The translations under genes and the position numbers were made by a program. A DNA stretch of 64,000 bases, taken from contig OY282605.1 of NCBI GenBank assembly GCA_958298945.1, positions 10,563,811 to 10,627,810 on the forward strand, in the 5' to 3' direction. Shown piece after piece: positions 1 to 13,298 of this stretch. Source of the stretch: Atherix ibis. Lineage: Eukaryota > Arthropoda > Insecta > Diptera > Athericidae. The stretch's first letter is position 1, and each line of letters starts with the position of its first letter. The notes beneath the pieces are model-generated. The model made no database searches, had not been told where the DNA came from, and saw nothing but the letters and a program-made list of their open reading frames with translations.

Positions 1-989
1 TATTTTTCAAGATGACTATGGCGGTTGAATTTATGCTTGTTAGCCTTATACGAAGCTTGTTTTAAAGTTGGATTTCTAGCTGGTTTTTAATGTTGATGCA
101 GTGACAGTTCGAATATAAACAAACATATATAAATATGTGCTATTTACTCGTGTGGAGATTACGTGACAATACAATGATTTCTCATTGTTTGGCGTTAAAA
201 CTAGCAGCGAAACTAGCATGAAAAAAATACTAGCACTGTAAAAAGCAAGAAAATAAAAAGGAAAACTAGCGTCTGCTGAAGCAGGCTTTCGTTGAGCTTC
301 CGCCTTTTTTCAAAAGAAATAAAGATCGACGATGCTACCGGCGTCTAATCGATACCAAATATAGTATTTTTGAAGAAACAGTTCAGTTCTTACCGAATTG
401 AGAGTGTCAGACAGAGAAAAATATCATGGTTTGACTTGACTAGCAAAGATAATATTAAGCAAAAGAGTTAAGCTTTCGATCTAAGTTCTTCTAAAAAAAA
501 GGAAAAATAAAAGAAATTTTCCACGACCAAAAACTGAGTTAAAAAATACTACACTACCGTAGGGGTAGTCAACAATTCTAGTCATTTATGAAAAATAATG
601 AAAATTTCTCCTACTCTTCTCTTTGAGATTGTATCTTACCTTCGTCCTTATTGGAGCGTGTTAAATTTTCTATAGTACAAATTCATATAGTAGGAAAAGT
701 ACTTGAAGATCTGAATGCATACAAATCCACTGGTACAAATATAAAATTGGTCATTTTATATTATGGGTTTCTTAAGCAACTATTTTCTTCCATGAATATG
801 TCAATAATATAAATTATTATATATGAGGCTCTAAAAACCCATAAGTGACTGTTGAAGAAGCCACTGTATCTGTAAGAAAAACGCACAAATAACAATGAAA
901 ATGGCTTTGTATCTGCAAAAAATGACTTCCTGGTATGCATTTTGGCCTGAAGGTATTGCCAAAGAATGACACCTTCAGACCAAAATTTG
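1..989. other. AT-rich DNA, no gene recognised
   Basis: No supportable coding region. The stretch at about 62-120 resembles 57518-57575 (shared core AAGTTGGATTTCTAG, then TGGTTTT and TGACAGTTC). In the second copy it lies next to a minus-strand jockey-like LINE, so this end may hold a small LINE relic. That last point is inference. Confidence 0.4.
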
Positions 990-2560
990 TTACCATCAAT
1001 TCGGAAGAAGAGTTTGTTACCATCAATTCTGAGCGCCATCGCCATATGATAACCAAACCCTTAATATGATCTAAATTAATACCAAAGATATTAATTTAGA
1101 CCATATTAAGGGTTTTAAAAAAATACCACCACAAGCCACACAGCAGGGAATTATTTTTTTCTTTATTGAGATTAAAGTTTTTTAGGATGTATTAAATTCT
1201 TGATTTAAGGATATGAATTGGCCTCCAAGAAAATGGAATTTCCTGCAATTGGACTTTTTCTTATAAAACTCTATAAAATTTTATGTTTACACAAATAAAC
1301 CTTAAATAAAAATCTGTCAAGTAATGGCCGAATAACAGCCCAAAATGTACGAAAAAGTCATTCAAATATTGCCAAAACAGTCGAGTCAAGCAATACGCCA
1401 GTGTTTAGCAATTTGAATCATGCCAAATATAACTATACAAAATTACTATAGTAAATTTAAAAATAATGGCAGTACTAATAAAATATATTTGTTAAAAAAA
1501 TTTATCAAAATTAAGAATTAAATTGCACTTTATTTAACTTTGCTCTCCAAATCATAAATTGGATATATTTTAATATTGAATATTTTTTTTAAAACAAAAT
1601 TTGTAGGATTTTTTTTTTCAATTGACAATCATGTATCCTAAGAATAAAGTTTAAGTAATTTCCAATAATACCAATATAGTTTTTATTATTATCAAATATT
1701 TAAGATTATTAAATTTTTTGTAGTTCTATAGATCGAAATTTCCGAAAAAGGCATCAATAAATACACAACGGATCGACTTCAGCAAGAAGCCTCTGGTCAG
1801 CCATTTTAATGATCTCAAATATAATTATATAAAATAATTATAAGAAATTATAAAATAATAGCCGTATTAATAAAATATAATTATTTAAAAAAATTTATCA
1901 AAACCTATAAAGAAATTATACTTTTTTTACCTTCACTTTCCAAAGCACAAATTGGATAAAACATTATAATAAATATATTTTTATATGACAAAATTGTGTG
2001 GATTTTTTTTTTAAATTTATGATTATAAAAAAATAAAGTTTCAATGATTTCTAATAATATAATTTTTGTTATTGTTAAATATTTAAGATGATTAAATTTC
2101 TTCGTACAGTCCAAAATATGTGAAAAAATCATCAAAATTTATCTTAAAATGATTGACTTCTGCAAGAAATCGCGAAAAAATAATTTAAAAATATTTAAAT
2201 ATTTTACTAAATAACAAAAACTATAAAATATAATTGATGAGAATTTTAATCATGATTTAAATGTATTTGTTATTTTATTGAGCTTCTTTTCCAAAGCACA
2301 AATTAGATAATTCTTTATTTGAAAATCGTAATAATCTTTTCGTTGTTTATAAAAATTTACTAATTATTTTAATATAAATAAAATATTCTCTTTTAAACTG
2401 AAAATTAATTTCGAAAATTTTTAAATTTTTTTTTGTACCAAAATAGTAAAAACACTAACGACTTTGTTCAGTAGCTTCACAAAATGTATCTTCAAATAAG
2501 TTAATAGAAATAAATTTGCAATTCAATTAGGAGAATTTATGTGTATTGAAGAAACAAAAA
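990..2560. repeat. Dispersed AT-rich repeat, copy 1, with about 390-bp internal periodicity
   Basis: Landmarks recur at intervals of roughly 390 bp. The block around CAAATTGGATA appears near 1550, 1945 and (as CAAATTAGATA) 2300. The block resembling AGCCCAAAATRTG followed by GATCGACTTC appears near 1337, 1730 and 2110. A diverged second copy lies at 23090-23830 with the landmarks in the same order: the block reading TTACCATCARTTCTGAGC, then CAGCCCA about 290-320 bp later, then the CAAATTGGATAATTCTTTATT block. I see no long ORF, and the element class is unknown to me. Borders are approximate. Confidence 0.5.
1055..1115. repeat. Short-loop inverted repeat, 27-bp arms
   Basis: Arms 1055-1081 and 1089-1115 are complementary except at one position, with a 7-base loop. 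It lies inside the dispersed repeat. It could fold as a hairpin in single-stranded DNA or RNA. Confidence 0.85.
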
Positions 2561-4239
2561 ATATTGAGCCATTCTAGACAACATCTATTTTTGCCACCCA
2601 GAAAGCTGACTAAAAATTCATGTTAATTAGTTTGGAATATTTTCGTCACGAACCACTAAAATTGTTCTAATCCCAGGGCCATCATCATTTGACTGAAAAT
2701 AAATCAAAGCTTATTCTTCCCTCATATTAGACGAGAGCACTTTGAGAGTTTCATGTTCGTGCCTTAAATGAAAACTTTGAACAGCACTTATTCGATTGAC
2801 TCGTTGACACAGCTTGTTATATCTTAAAAGGGCAATAATATAATAGCCTTCAAATAAATAATAGCCTCTGTAGAGAAAGCCATCAAAATATTTATAATTG
2901 GACTTATTATTAAAAGCAATCAAAATATTGAAGACTTTCTGGATTAGAATGTGAATTATAAGAGCTATTGCTGGTGGGATTGTTTCATCTTATTTGAAAT
3001 GTCAGATATTCCTCTTTAATTAGTAACTTTTTAAGCTCATCAGAAATAAAGAATTTAAATTGTTAACAAATATAAATAAATAATAAAAAAATAAATGAAA
3101 AGTCTACAAGTCCATTTTGGATTATTTAGTATATTAAATCTTGGCAAATACCCAAAAATTCTATACAGAAACTCAATGTAATTTATTGCGAATTTTTAGT
3201 ACGAGAATCACTCTTGCTTAACTTCCGATTTTGAAATAGTTTTTGACCAACAAAATTAATAAATTAATCGAAACGCGAAGAAATTTTTTTTACTATAAGA
3301 TACGCTTCTATATTATTTCGTATTTTATAAAATTATTATTATAAAAAAATATTTCTAATAACTTCTAACTAAGATTGGACATGATTTCAAATAAATTCGC
3401 ACCATTCCCGGGGCCATCGTATGTTTATGATGATATGAGCTAATGTTTCAGACCAGATTCTCACTTTCGCTTAAAATAATAAATCGACTTGGAAATATTT
3501 CTCACGAAGAGGAATTTTGCCATTCAATAAAATTTTTTTTATCTACATTTTTGTTCATTTATAATGGGATTTACCACTAATGGACTGAATTCATCAATCA
3601 CTTCGACTAGGGTCTTGCAGCATACATAAATCTCCGAAGAGACGGAATCAATAGCTTACAAACCATACTGAATTGTTTCCTCGTATCTTCTGCCTTGTTT
3701 TAATTTTTACATTTTCAATATTTTTCTAGGAGTCTTCTTTAGCAGGTAATGTAACAATATTGTTGCGAGAGAAGAAGGAGAACAGTGAACAATTTGGCGC
3801 CGAAAGAGAGCCACCGAAACACCTTCTCATTTCCATTAAACACTTTTTCTTTTCGTTGTATATCTAGGCTAGAATGGTTATCTACTGGACCTATCTGCTT
3901 ACCTTTGAAAGATACCTGTTCATACCATTATCCAGCGGTGTTTAGACATCAACGCACCTTAATGCGTTTTAGCCTTTCTACGCCACCATTCGATAATGAA
4001 CTTCGAACTCATCCCAAACTTATTGTAAATTGCTTCTTGCATGTAGTCCTAGATGGCTGATACTGTCCAGCCTTCAAAAAATATTAATGAGAAAATTTAT
4101 CTCTAAAATATTAATTTTTCATTGGCATTACACGCATTAATCATTCAAGAAACTCAATAATGGAAGCGATTGTGAAATTAACTTAATATTTCGGTTATTT
4201 TCATTAAAAAATTTCCATTTATAATTTTAAACGAAAAGT
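2561..4239. other. AT-rich DNA, no gene recognised
   Basis: I see no convincing gene. The short open frame at 3785-4060 matches nothing I know. At about 3794-3807 it contains TGGCGCCGAAAGAG, which resembles a lysine-tRNA primer-binding site of LTR retrotransposons, but no LTR pair or gag-like frame supports that reading. Confidence 0.4.
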
Positions 4240-5990
4240 TCCAGCAAAAGTGTTTGGTTAAATTTTCATTAGAAATATTTTCAGTAAACTACTTTCAGTA
4301 AAAAATTTTAGTATTGTATAAATAATTGCAGTAAAACTAGTTTCAGTAAAAGCTTTTCAGTTAAAATATTGTTAGTAAAAATAATTTCAGTAAAAATATT
4401 TTCAGTATAAATAGTTTCAGTCAAAATATTTTCAGTAAAAATAGTTCGAAGAAAAATAATTTCAGTAAAACTAGTTTCAGCAAAAAAAGTTTCAGTTAAA
4501 ATATTTTCACTAAAATATTCTTAGTAAAAATATTTTCAGCAAAAAATTTCGCGGTAGAAATTTTCTTAGTGAAAATACAATATTTTCAGTAAAACTATTT
4601 TCAGTAAAAATAATTCCAGTAAAATTATTTTGCAGTAAAAATTTTTCAGTAAAAGTTTTTCAGTAAAAATATTTTCAGTAGAAATTTTCTCAGTAAAAAT
4701 ATTTTCAGTAAAAATATTCTTAGTAAAAATATTTTCAGTAAAAATTTAATAAAAATATTTTTATGAAAAATAGTTTAAATAAAAAGTTTTTCAGTAAAAA
4801 TATTTTCAGTGAAAATTTTCTCAATAAAAATATTTTCAGTAAAAATTTTCGCTGTAAAAATTTTCTTAGTGAAAATACAATATTTTCAGTAAAACTATTT
4901 TCAGTAAAAATAATTCCAGTAAAATTATTTTGCAGTAAAAATGTTTCAGTAAAAGTTTTTCAGTAAAAATATTTTCAGTAGAAATTTTCTCAGTAAAAAT
5001 TTTACATTAAAAATATTTTCTGTAAAAATTTTTATTATAAAAGTAGTTTCATTAAAAACGTTTCCAGTAAAAATATTTTCAGTAAAATTATTTTCAGTAA
5101 AAATTTGCTCAGTAAAAATATTTTCAGTGAATATTTTGTCAGTAAAAATATTTTCAGTCAAAATTTTCTAACTAAAAATTTATCAGTAAAAATTGTCTTA
5201 GTTAAAATATTTTCAATAAAAATTTGCCCAGGCAAAATTAACTTAGTTAAAATATTTTCAGTAATATTTCAGTAAAATATTTTAAGTAAAAGTTTTCTCA
5301 GTAGGAATATTTTCAGTAAAAATATTTACACAAAAAAAATGTTAAGTAAAAATATTTTCAGTAAAAATATTTTCAGTAAAACCAGTTTCAGTAAAAATAT
5401 TTTCAGTAAAAATTTGCTCTGCGAAAATATTTTTAGTAAAAATTTGCTCAGTAAAAATATTTTCAGTAAAAATATTTTCACCAAAAATATTTTTAATGAA
5501 AATATTCTTACTAAAAATATTTTCAGTAATAATTTTCTCAGTAAAAATATTTTCAGTAAAAATTTTCCCAGAAAACTATTGTCAGTAAAAATATTTTCAG
5601 TAAAAATATTTCCTGTAAAAATATTTTCAGAAAAAATAGTTTCTGTAAAAATAGTTTCAGTAAAACTAGTTTCAGTAAAAATAGTTTCAGTAAAAATCTT
5701 CTCTATAAAAATTATCTCAGTTAAAATATTTTCAGTAAAAATTTGCCCAGTAAAAATATTTTCAGTAATAATTTTGTCAGGAAAAATATTTTCAGTAAAA
5801 ATATTTTCAGTAAAAATAATTCCATTTATTTATTATAGTTTCAGTAAAAATTGTTTCTATAAAAATTTTCTCAGTAAAAAATTTTCAGTAAAATATTTTC
5901 ATTTTTTGAAGTAAAATAGTTTCAGTAAAAGCAGTTTTAGTAAAAAAGTATTTAGCAAAAATATTTTCAGTATGAATTTGAGTGAAGATG
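4240..5990. repeat. 15-bp minisatellite array, about 1.75 kb
   Basis: The array consists of imperfect copies of a 15-bp unit, TTTTCAGTAAAAATA, roughly 115 of them. Because the unit is a multiple of three, long open frames run through it (for example 5339-5914, reading SKNIF over and over); these are by-products, not genes. There is higher-order structure: 4561-4620 and 4861-4920 are identical and exactly 300 bp apart, and the match continues around them, so a block of about 20 units was duplicated. Confidence 0.95.
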
Positions 5991-8900
5991 TTCATTTAAG
6001 TTTTATAAATTTTTAAGAAAAAGAAGGTAAAATTGTTTAGTTTGACATTTTTCTATAAGTTTTTTTAGTGAAACTAGAGATTTTTGGATTTATCTACTGT
6101 TTTGAGTAATGAATTAGAAGAAGAAGTGGAAAAAACTGACTAAACTCTAGAACAAATCGATTTCACAGTCCACATAAAAATAACGATAAAAAATTTCTAA
6201 GAATTGTCATGGAACATTCTTTCCGCATGCTTGGACTTAAGAGTTGACATAATTTCCCGAACCTACTTGTACTTATATTTTTGAACGTAGTTCATTTTTT
6301 TTTTCAATAGAGATTGTCAGCAGTTGAATGCAAAAATTTCCCACGTACCTCATCCAAATCAGGTAAAGTCATAGCAGTATACCTTGACCGAGATTTCCAT
6401 ACAAACAAAACGTGGAAATTTAAAGAACTTTCAAAGATGAATATCTGAAAAGGCTTTTGTTCTTCACTTTAGGTTGGATATACTCTGTCTAAACAAGATT
6501 AGATTACGTTCTAATTATTAAGAAGAAAAACGTATTCTTTTTGTCCATGGAAAGATATAATTTTATGATTTGGTTCAGTTGAATTTTTTTTTTTACATTC
6601 ATTAAATTAATAAAAACCGAACTGAGAGTTATTTTTGTCTGTATCTATTCGAATTTTTATTATTTAAATTTTATAGTAACAATAATAAATCTAGAAACAA
6701 GGGAGGTTTTTTGCCATAATTGAATCCATTCAAAAAGTATGCCTACAACTTAATTCAATAAATGCAATCCAACTAATCGGAAATTTTCTGCTAGTACGTG
6801 TGCCTATCACACCTCAGGCGCGTTCCCAAGTCAGGAGATCAATTTGATTATTTAGTGATGCAGCCCAAATGGAGTCTGTTAATGCCTATCAAGCCATTAA
6901 GCGTATCAGGATCATGAATCTCTGGAGAAACACCTACTATGTCTGCCCACTTTTGTGTGGCCCTAATCGCCAAGTTACGACCAGTAATGTCGATGGATGG
7001 ACTGTTAGATCAACAGTCTTAGCGACTCATTTGCGGCCAAATATCGTTGAGCACAATTTGTCAAGATAATTTGTAATCATTGCAGTTACCATTCAAATGG
7101 ACGATGTATGTACATAAGTAACTCTCTGCTGAAGTCATGAAGTTCATTATCAAATAATCCCAACATTCAAGGATACACATTGCCAGTCTAACCAGCTCTG
7201 CTGTTGGTTTTTCTTCACTAACGTTCGACTTTCCGGTTTGAAATAAGATACTTAACCGAAGATACTCTCAGATGCAAGGCACATCTCTACTCTCCTACGC
7301 TACAAATTGACCCTAATTGCTAGTGCCTCTCCATGCATCAGAATCTATTCAGAATCACATCCCACACTATCCGTAATCATATACACTCTGTCTATCGTCG
7401 GAAAAAAATATCACCAACAACATTTCTGTCACTTCGATAAAAGCCCCATTTTCGAGAACTCCTCATGAAAATGATTATTTGCCAAGCAACTGAATGTCAA
7501 CTGTGAGTGCTCTAATCTACACCTCATTGCCAACAGAGAATATCATCATTTCAGATTAGAGTCATCTATTTTTCCTCGAAATCGATATAATTTCATCGTA
7601 GATAGTTCGTTTGTGAGAGAAATTTTCCACAACATATTTTATGCTTAATAGTTTCAGTTTTTGGATTTTGTTAATAAATTCTATTCTTTTCCAAAGCGGG
7701 TAATGGATTTTATCTTCTTTTTTTTTTGTTATATACAATATGGAATAGGAATATTTTCTAAAAATGCATTGAAAACTTGATGGACAAAAATTTCTATTGT
7801 ACAAGAATTAGAAAATTCGAAAAGAAGAACACATTACTTAATATAAAAATAGAAAATTCACCGATAAAGTATGAAAATTTAAGTCGAAATCAAATAAACT
7901 TTCCATAAATTTTCCAATAATTCTAAATTTAGTATAATTTCATATTCTAACGTATTTGTATGCCAGATGAATAAGCTTAAAGTCTTAAATAGAAAGAATT
8001 AAATTGAAAAATACGACAGACTGGACCACAGTGTTAGCCGCAAATGTTCTTTTCATAAATTTCATCTAATACACTTGGTTTATTTTGATATCATCTTTTA
8101 AGAGATCTAAAATAACAAAACAGTTTAAAAGATATTTTCTAAAAAAAAAAAAACTATTCTCTTATGTCATTCGAATGCATTAATAGTATTTAGATTTGTT
8201 TTTTAAGATTTCGTTTTTATCTTTGATTCGAGATCCACTTTTCTCGATATCTGTACAAGAAAATACCTTAAAAATTAAGTTTTTATCCATTTTTGAGGTA
8301 AATTCTCGTATAGATACTCTGACAATATTCCTTAAATCTCTTTTCAATTGTAAATTACCATATTAGATGAGAATATCAACGATACTATCTGAAAGTATCT
8401 ATTTATCTTTTGATTGGTTAATTTCTAATTGTCCAAATCACATTAGTTAGAAATGGAAAATAGTCCTTTCTACAAAATAGTTAGCAATCAATTAGGGTCT
8501 TATTTAACCGCATATACCACACACCACAGTAGCTTGTAAGATCGTAAATAATTATAAAGCGGTAGTAAAAACGGTCTGCCATTACAACGAGTCATTAAAC
8601 TCACCTATTTATGAACGTTTTCGTATTCAGTCATGTTTAGGAAAGTTCAAAAAAATATTTATTTTCAACTTAGACTTTCATAGTTAAATCGAATTTCTCA
8701 ACAACAAAAAAAAACGTACTACACATCATGAAGTCAACATAAAATTGTGAAATGTTTAATTTCAACTTCTTCGAAACGCTCTCATTTGGTTGATGTCTCC
8801 TTTTTAGTATTTTTATTTTCTAACAATTTAGAGTGTCAATTTCTTTCGTTCACATTCAAGTTGGTAATAAATACAATTTAACGACTAGCAGATAAAATCA

Positions 8901-10384
8901 AATTAACTTGTGATCTCATATATTTTTGTTAAAACATTTCGCAAATACTTAGAGAACTTGTTTGACAGCAAAAAAAAAAAGAAAAATAAAAAAAAAGAAA
9001 TATGACCAATAATGGAAAGCTTTTCTAATGATAGTAATCTTACTAGTCTAAAAGAGTTTTATAAAGAAAAGCTTGTGTCAGAGAATAAATTATCTAATTG
9101 TGTGGTCAGTTATCCTTTTTATTAGTGAAGGACAATAATTTTTGCAATTTTCCTATTTTTCAGATAAAGAAGAGGTTTAACTACTTCGTTTGTAATGTTT
9201 TTTATTACATTTAAGATTTATAGCAAAGCTTTGGAATATTGATGGTTGTTTTTTTTTTTTTTTTTGTTTAAAAATAATTTTTTTCTTTATATGCTCTGTT
9301 CTTATAAATACCGAAAAAAAACAACAAATGCGATTATAGGTTTTTAGGTGAACTTCACTACTGATTGATGATACTTGCAATGAAAGTAAGGCAACGCTAA
9401 AAACAAGTAGAAGTAAAAAGAAAATAAAGTTTTCTTTTTACAGAACTTATACAAGTATAAAATTTTTTACGATATTTATTATCTCATAGAATGTTTCATG
9501 AACACTAAATAGTTAGCAGAATTTCCTTTACAAATTTCAATATTTAATAAAAAAAATATTATTTTTTTGGGAAAAAATCGTATTATTTGTTCGATAATTG
9601 AGAATGAAACTTTTTATTACAAGAAACGCACAAATTATGAATATGGGATTTTTTTTTCAAATTTTGTTAATTATCTATAACTATATATATAAAAATCGTA
9701 AAAAGCAGATATTATATCTTAAAAGAAATTTTAATATTTGTCTTTAAACGCCGGAAAGGTAGCAAAGAAAATCTTTTTTTTTAACATCAGAATTTTAGTG
9801 GTAGAATAATTGGGATAACAAAATTTTATAATAAAAAAAGCGAAAATTATGAATAACACGACAATTTTTTAAAAAGTTTTATTAGTTACAAGTATCTACA
9901 ACTATTAAAAAATATCGTCATAAACAGATTATATACCAACGAATAACCAATATCTATTGGTATTTATGTACCTAACAAGACATGTCAACGTTTCAAGAAA
10001 TTTTTTTTGCCAATTTATCTTTAATTGTCTAGTAGTCCATTTTTAAAAAATAACAAGAAAAAGGTTTTTTTAAGAGAAATATAGTGGTAGGATAGTCAAA
10101 CTTTTTATAACGAGAAACGTAAATATTTCGCGCTTCTCGTTATAAAAAGTTATAAAAAATTTGAAGAGCTTAGACCTAAGAGAAATTGAAATACTTACTG
10201 GAACCTAACTAAATCGGTTATAAAAAAGGATCCTGAAAATCTCCTTGTAGAATTCCAGCTGTACTGTGTGGCGCTCCCATTGTTCCGATTTGAGTTCTGT
10301 TTTTTTTGTTAAGTTGGTACATCTGTTGTTGATATTCCCTCTAAATCTTGCAAAAGTTACGTAGCCAAGAGTACATCTATCTCT
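5991..10384. other. AT-rich DNA, no gene recognised
   Basis: About 4.4 kb of A/T-rich sequence with many homopolymer runs. The part at roughly 6780-7560 is less AT-rich than its surroundings and may be a decayed element, but no frame in it matches a family I know. The rest holds nothing I can support apart from the small hairpin at 10100-10150. Confidence 0.4.
10100..10150. repeat. Inverted repeat, 17-bp perfect arms
   Basis: Arms 10100-10116 and 10134-10150 (ACTTTTTATAACGAGAA and its complement) flank a 17-base loop. Confidence 0.8.
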
Positions 10385-10417
10385 GTGTGTGTTGGCCTAT
10401 TTTTTACAATTTTAGAA

Positions 10418-11482
10418 ATGGATTTAAATTTGCAACAACGAACTTGTATTAAATTTTGCGTAAAAAATGGATTTAATGGTGCGCGAAAGTTGGAAATGTT
10501 GGAAAAGTTTTTCGGCAACGATTTCCTAAAGAAAACGGTCGTTTACCAGTGGCACGAGTGGTTCAAAAGTGGTTGTGAGTCAATCGAAGATGGTGAACGC
10601 AGTGGCAGACCATCGACATCGAAAACCGACGAAAACATTGATAAAGTAAAAGAAATGTTGGTCAATAACCGCAAATTAACCATCAGAGAGATAGCGGAGG
10701 ACTTGAACATTGCCTATGGATCCGTCCAAGACATTTTGGTTAATGATTTGGGTTTCCGTCGTGTAGCAGCAAAGTTGGTGCCAAAAGACCTCAATTTCAT
10801 GCAAAAAAGAGACCGTGTTGACGTCGCAAAAGACATGATTTGCGAGGCTGAATCCGATCTCACATTCATCAAAAGGATCATTACTGGAGACGAGACGTGG
10901 GTTTATGAGTACGACACGCAGTCCAGACATCAGGCAAGTGAATGGCGTCCACCAAATAAGCCGAGACCAAAAAAACCACGTCGTTTTCAGTCAAAAAAGA
11001 AGGCAATGCTCACGGTTTTTGCCAGAAGGCCGGACAGTGAATTTTTGCGAGAAGGCCCGACAGTAAACAAAGAGTATTATTTGGGCGTTATGAGACGTTT
11101 GCGTGAAGCAATTCGCCAAAAGAGACCAGAATTGTGGGCAGAAAACTCGTGGATTTTGCACCATGATAACGCACCGTCGCACAGTGCCATCATTATTCCT
11201 AATTTTTTGACGAAAAATGCAACAAATACCATCCAACAGCCACCGAATTCACCTGATTTGGCTCCCTGTGACTTCTTTCTGTTCAATCGAGTTTAAAAAA
11301 AATTACGGGGAACACGTTTCAACAGTCGAGAGGAAGTAATGGAAAAATCGCAGGAAGCACTGATGGACATACAGAAAACCGATTATAAAAAATGTTTCGA
11401 GGATTGGATCAAGCGCTGGCATAAGTGTGTTAAAGTCAATGGGGATTACTTTGAAGGGGACAATATAGATTTAGATGAATAA
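10418..11482 (+). pseudogene. Mariner transposase, one frameshift near 11290
   Basis: Cut-and-paste transposase of the mariner family, which binds the element's terminal inverted repeats in the nucleus and joins it to TA targets. The first frame opens at ATG 10418 (MDLNLQQ) and runs to a stop at 11294-11296. The rest of the protein continues in another frame from about 11309 (GTRFNSREEVMEK) to 11482. Visible blocks are an N-terminal helix-turn-helix region (about residues 1-110), the catalytic signatures TGDETW and HHDNAPSHS, and SPDLAPCDFFLF, with 34 residues between the second and third acidic residues (DD34D). The summed length of about 350 residues is normal for mariner. A single small indel inactivates it. 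I could not define its terminal inverted repeats. Its sequence is clearly different from the other mariners in the window. Confidence 0.9.
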
Positions 11483-11551
11483 ACTTGTATTTTCAATTTT
11501 CTGAATAAATTCCGATAATTTTTTGATCAAGGTAGTAATTCGAAAAATGTA

Positions 11552-11604
11552 CTATGATTTATATGCTACTTCATGTTTTACCTGAAGTAGCATATAAATC
11601 ATAG
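11552..11604. repeat. Perfect palindrome, 22-bp arms
   Basis: Arms 11552-11573 and 11583-11604 match perfectly across a 9-base loop, about 70 bp downstream of the mariner pseudogene. It is not a Rho-independent terminator in this context. It is one of several fold-back structures in the window. Confidence 0.9.
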
Positions 11605-11663
11605 ATACTTATGACTATTGGCTATTCCCATCATACTTTCCTAATAGACTCTACACCCCCTTA

Positions 11664-11682
11664 CCCCCCCCCCCCCCCCCCC
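11664..11682. repeat. Run of 19 C
   Basis: An uninterrupted run of 19 cytosines in DNA that is otherwise strongly A/T-rich. The exact length may be affected by sequencing error. Confidence 0.9.
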
Positions 11683-11689
11683 TGTACAT

Positions 11690-13298
11690 CAGAGCAAAAG
11701 CAAAAATACACTATTGAGGCTTTAAGAATAACTTTTATTTACTAGCATCAGAGCATGTGGCTTGCTAAATCCTAGAGTACAAGGGCAATATTGTACCAAT
11801 CCTCCTGTTTTTAAATATTAACTTATAAATAATTTACAACACGCACTATCATAAAATCTATGAAATTGCATGGGGATCACAGTTTGCCGCACAATACAAA
11901 ATACCTTTGATTTGTCCAGGAACACTTCTGGCCAGTATTTCTTTCACTCAAGAGTGGTCACCTCTAAATAAAGCACGTGCTAAATTGCTTTAAAATTATT
12001 TAAAGGTCCTAAAAAACACTGCCTTTTTAAATAACAAATCAGTTTTCTTTAAATTAAAAACGATGATCCTTTTAAAGGACTTGCATCAATCAGCTTTCAT
12101 TACTAAAATCTCTAAAAAAAAAAATTTTTTCACACAATATATAAAATTATTAAATAAAATGTTTCGAAATTCAAAAATTTTAAATTTTTCTTTATGTTAA
12201 CCTAAAGATAATATTGTGTAATATCTGAAATTAGATCGTAAAAAAAGCAGAACAATTATGTATTTTGATAACAGATGTAATAAGCTGTCGAAGCAAATGA
12301 TTTGGTATTTTATCATGGCAATATTAAATTTTCGCAAATATCTTTACAAGGATTTAATTTGTCGAACTGTAAAATTGATGAACCGTAAGGCAGTTTTCAA
12401 TTTGTCTAGTCATCAATTGGAATATTTACTAAGCTTCGATTCTTCAAATGTTTACATCGAATCCAACATAAATTTATCTATCCAAATATATACATTTAAG
12501 TAATTGCAGAAATATATATAGTTGATTATATCGTCTTGAAATCCTTATATTCGTAGAAACAGAAGGATATAAATACTTACTTATTAGGGATGTTGTCTAG
12601 TATATTTGTTGGAATTTCCTTTCGATTAAATTACTTCTCATAGTCCTAGTCGTAAACAACTTAATTGATTTTATCAATCGAATAGATCTGCTAAAGCTTC
12701 TTAACGGCCAAATAGATGTTCAAATGATAAATTGGTTGACAAATTCGATTCAGAATATCTATTTTTGATTAATTTGTATACCCTCTCCTTTCACGCATAC
12801 AACTTCTATTTCTATCTACCACCCAGTGTATATCTCTTAGCATAAACCAACCAATTTAACTATTTTTACATAAATAAAAAATTTTAATTTACAAATATTT
12901 GCTTTTTAAATAGACCTTTCTAATAATAATTAATACTTTTATGTAAAAAGTTAATTTTATAAAATGTTTCATGCGAAAAAAGGATACTTTTTTATCACTA
13001 GGCGTATATATTTTATAATAGCAGTCAGGTAAGTTAAAAATTCAGAGCAGATAAACAGTTAGTAAAGGCGTAATTGCAGAATCAATTATTAAAAGATTAC
13101 TAAAAAAACAAAAAACATTTTTTTCTTTATTTATATGAATTTCTTCTTTAAGGATTGCTTCTAATTCTCAGTGACAGGAAATTTGTTTCAAATAAATTTA
13201 TCACAAATTAAGGAAGACCGAAAAAATTTTTACTAAAATTTCTTTCTGTTAGATTCGATATTTTTTTGGATTAGTTTGTGTAAAGAAAACTTAATATA
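11690..13298. other. AT-rich DNA, no gene recognised
   Basis: There is an open frame of 81 codons at 12258-12503, but it matches nothing I know and its composition is that of the background. I see nothing else here. Confidence 0.4.

Noticed and set aside
5339..5914. 191-codon open frame with SKNIF repeats
   Set aside because: It is a translation of the 15-bp minisatellite; the repeat length is a multiple of three, so frames stay open by construction. The same applies to the frames at 4763-4966 and 4946-5161.
11552..11604. Rho-independent terminator after the mariner gene
   Set aside because: The stem is A/T-rich and the context is eukaryotic; it is better described as a palindromic fold-back.
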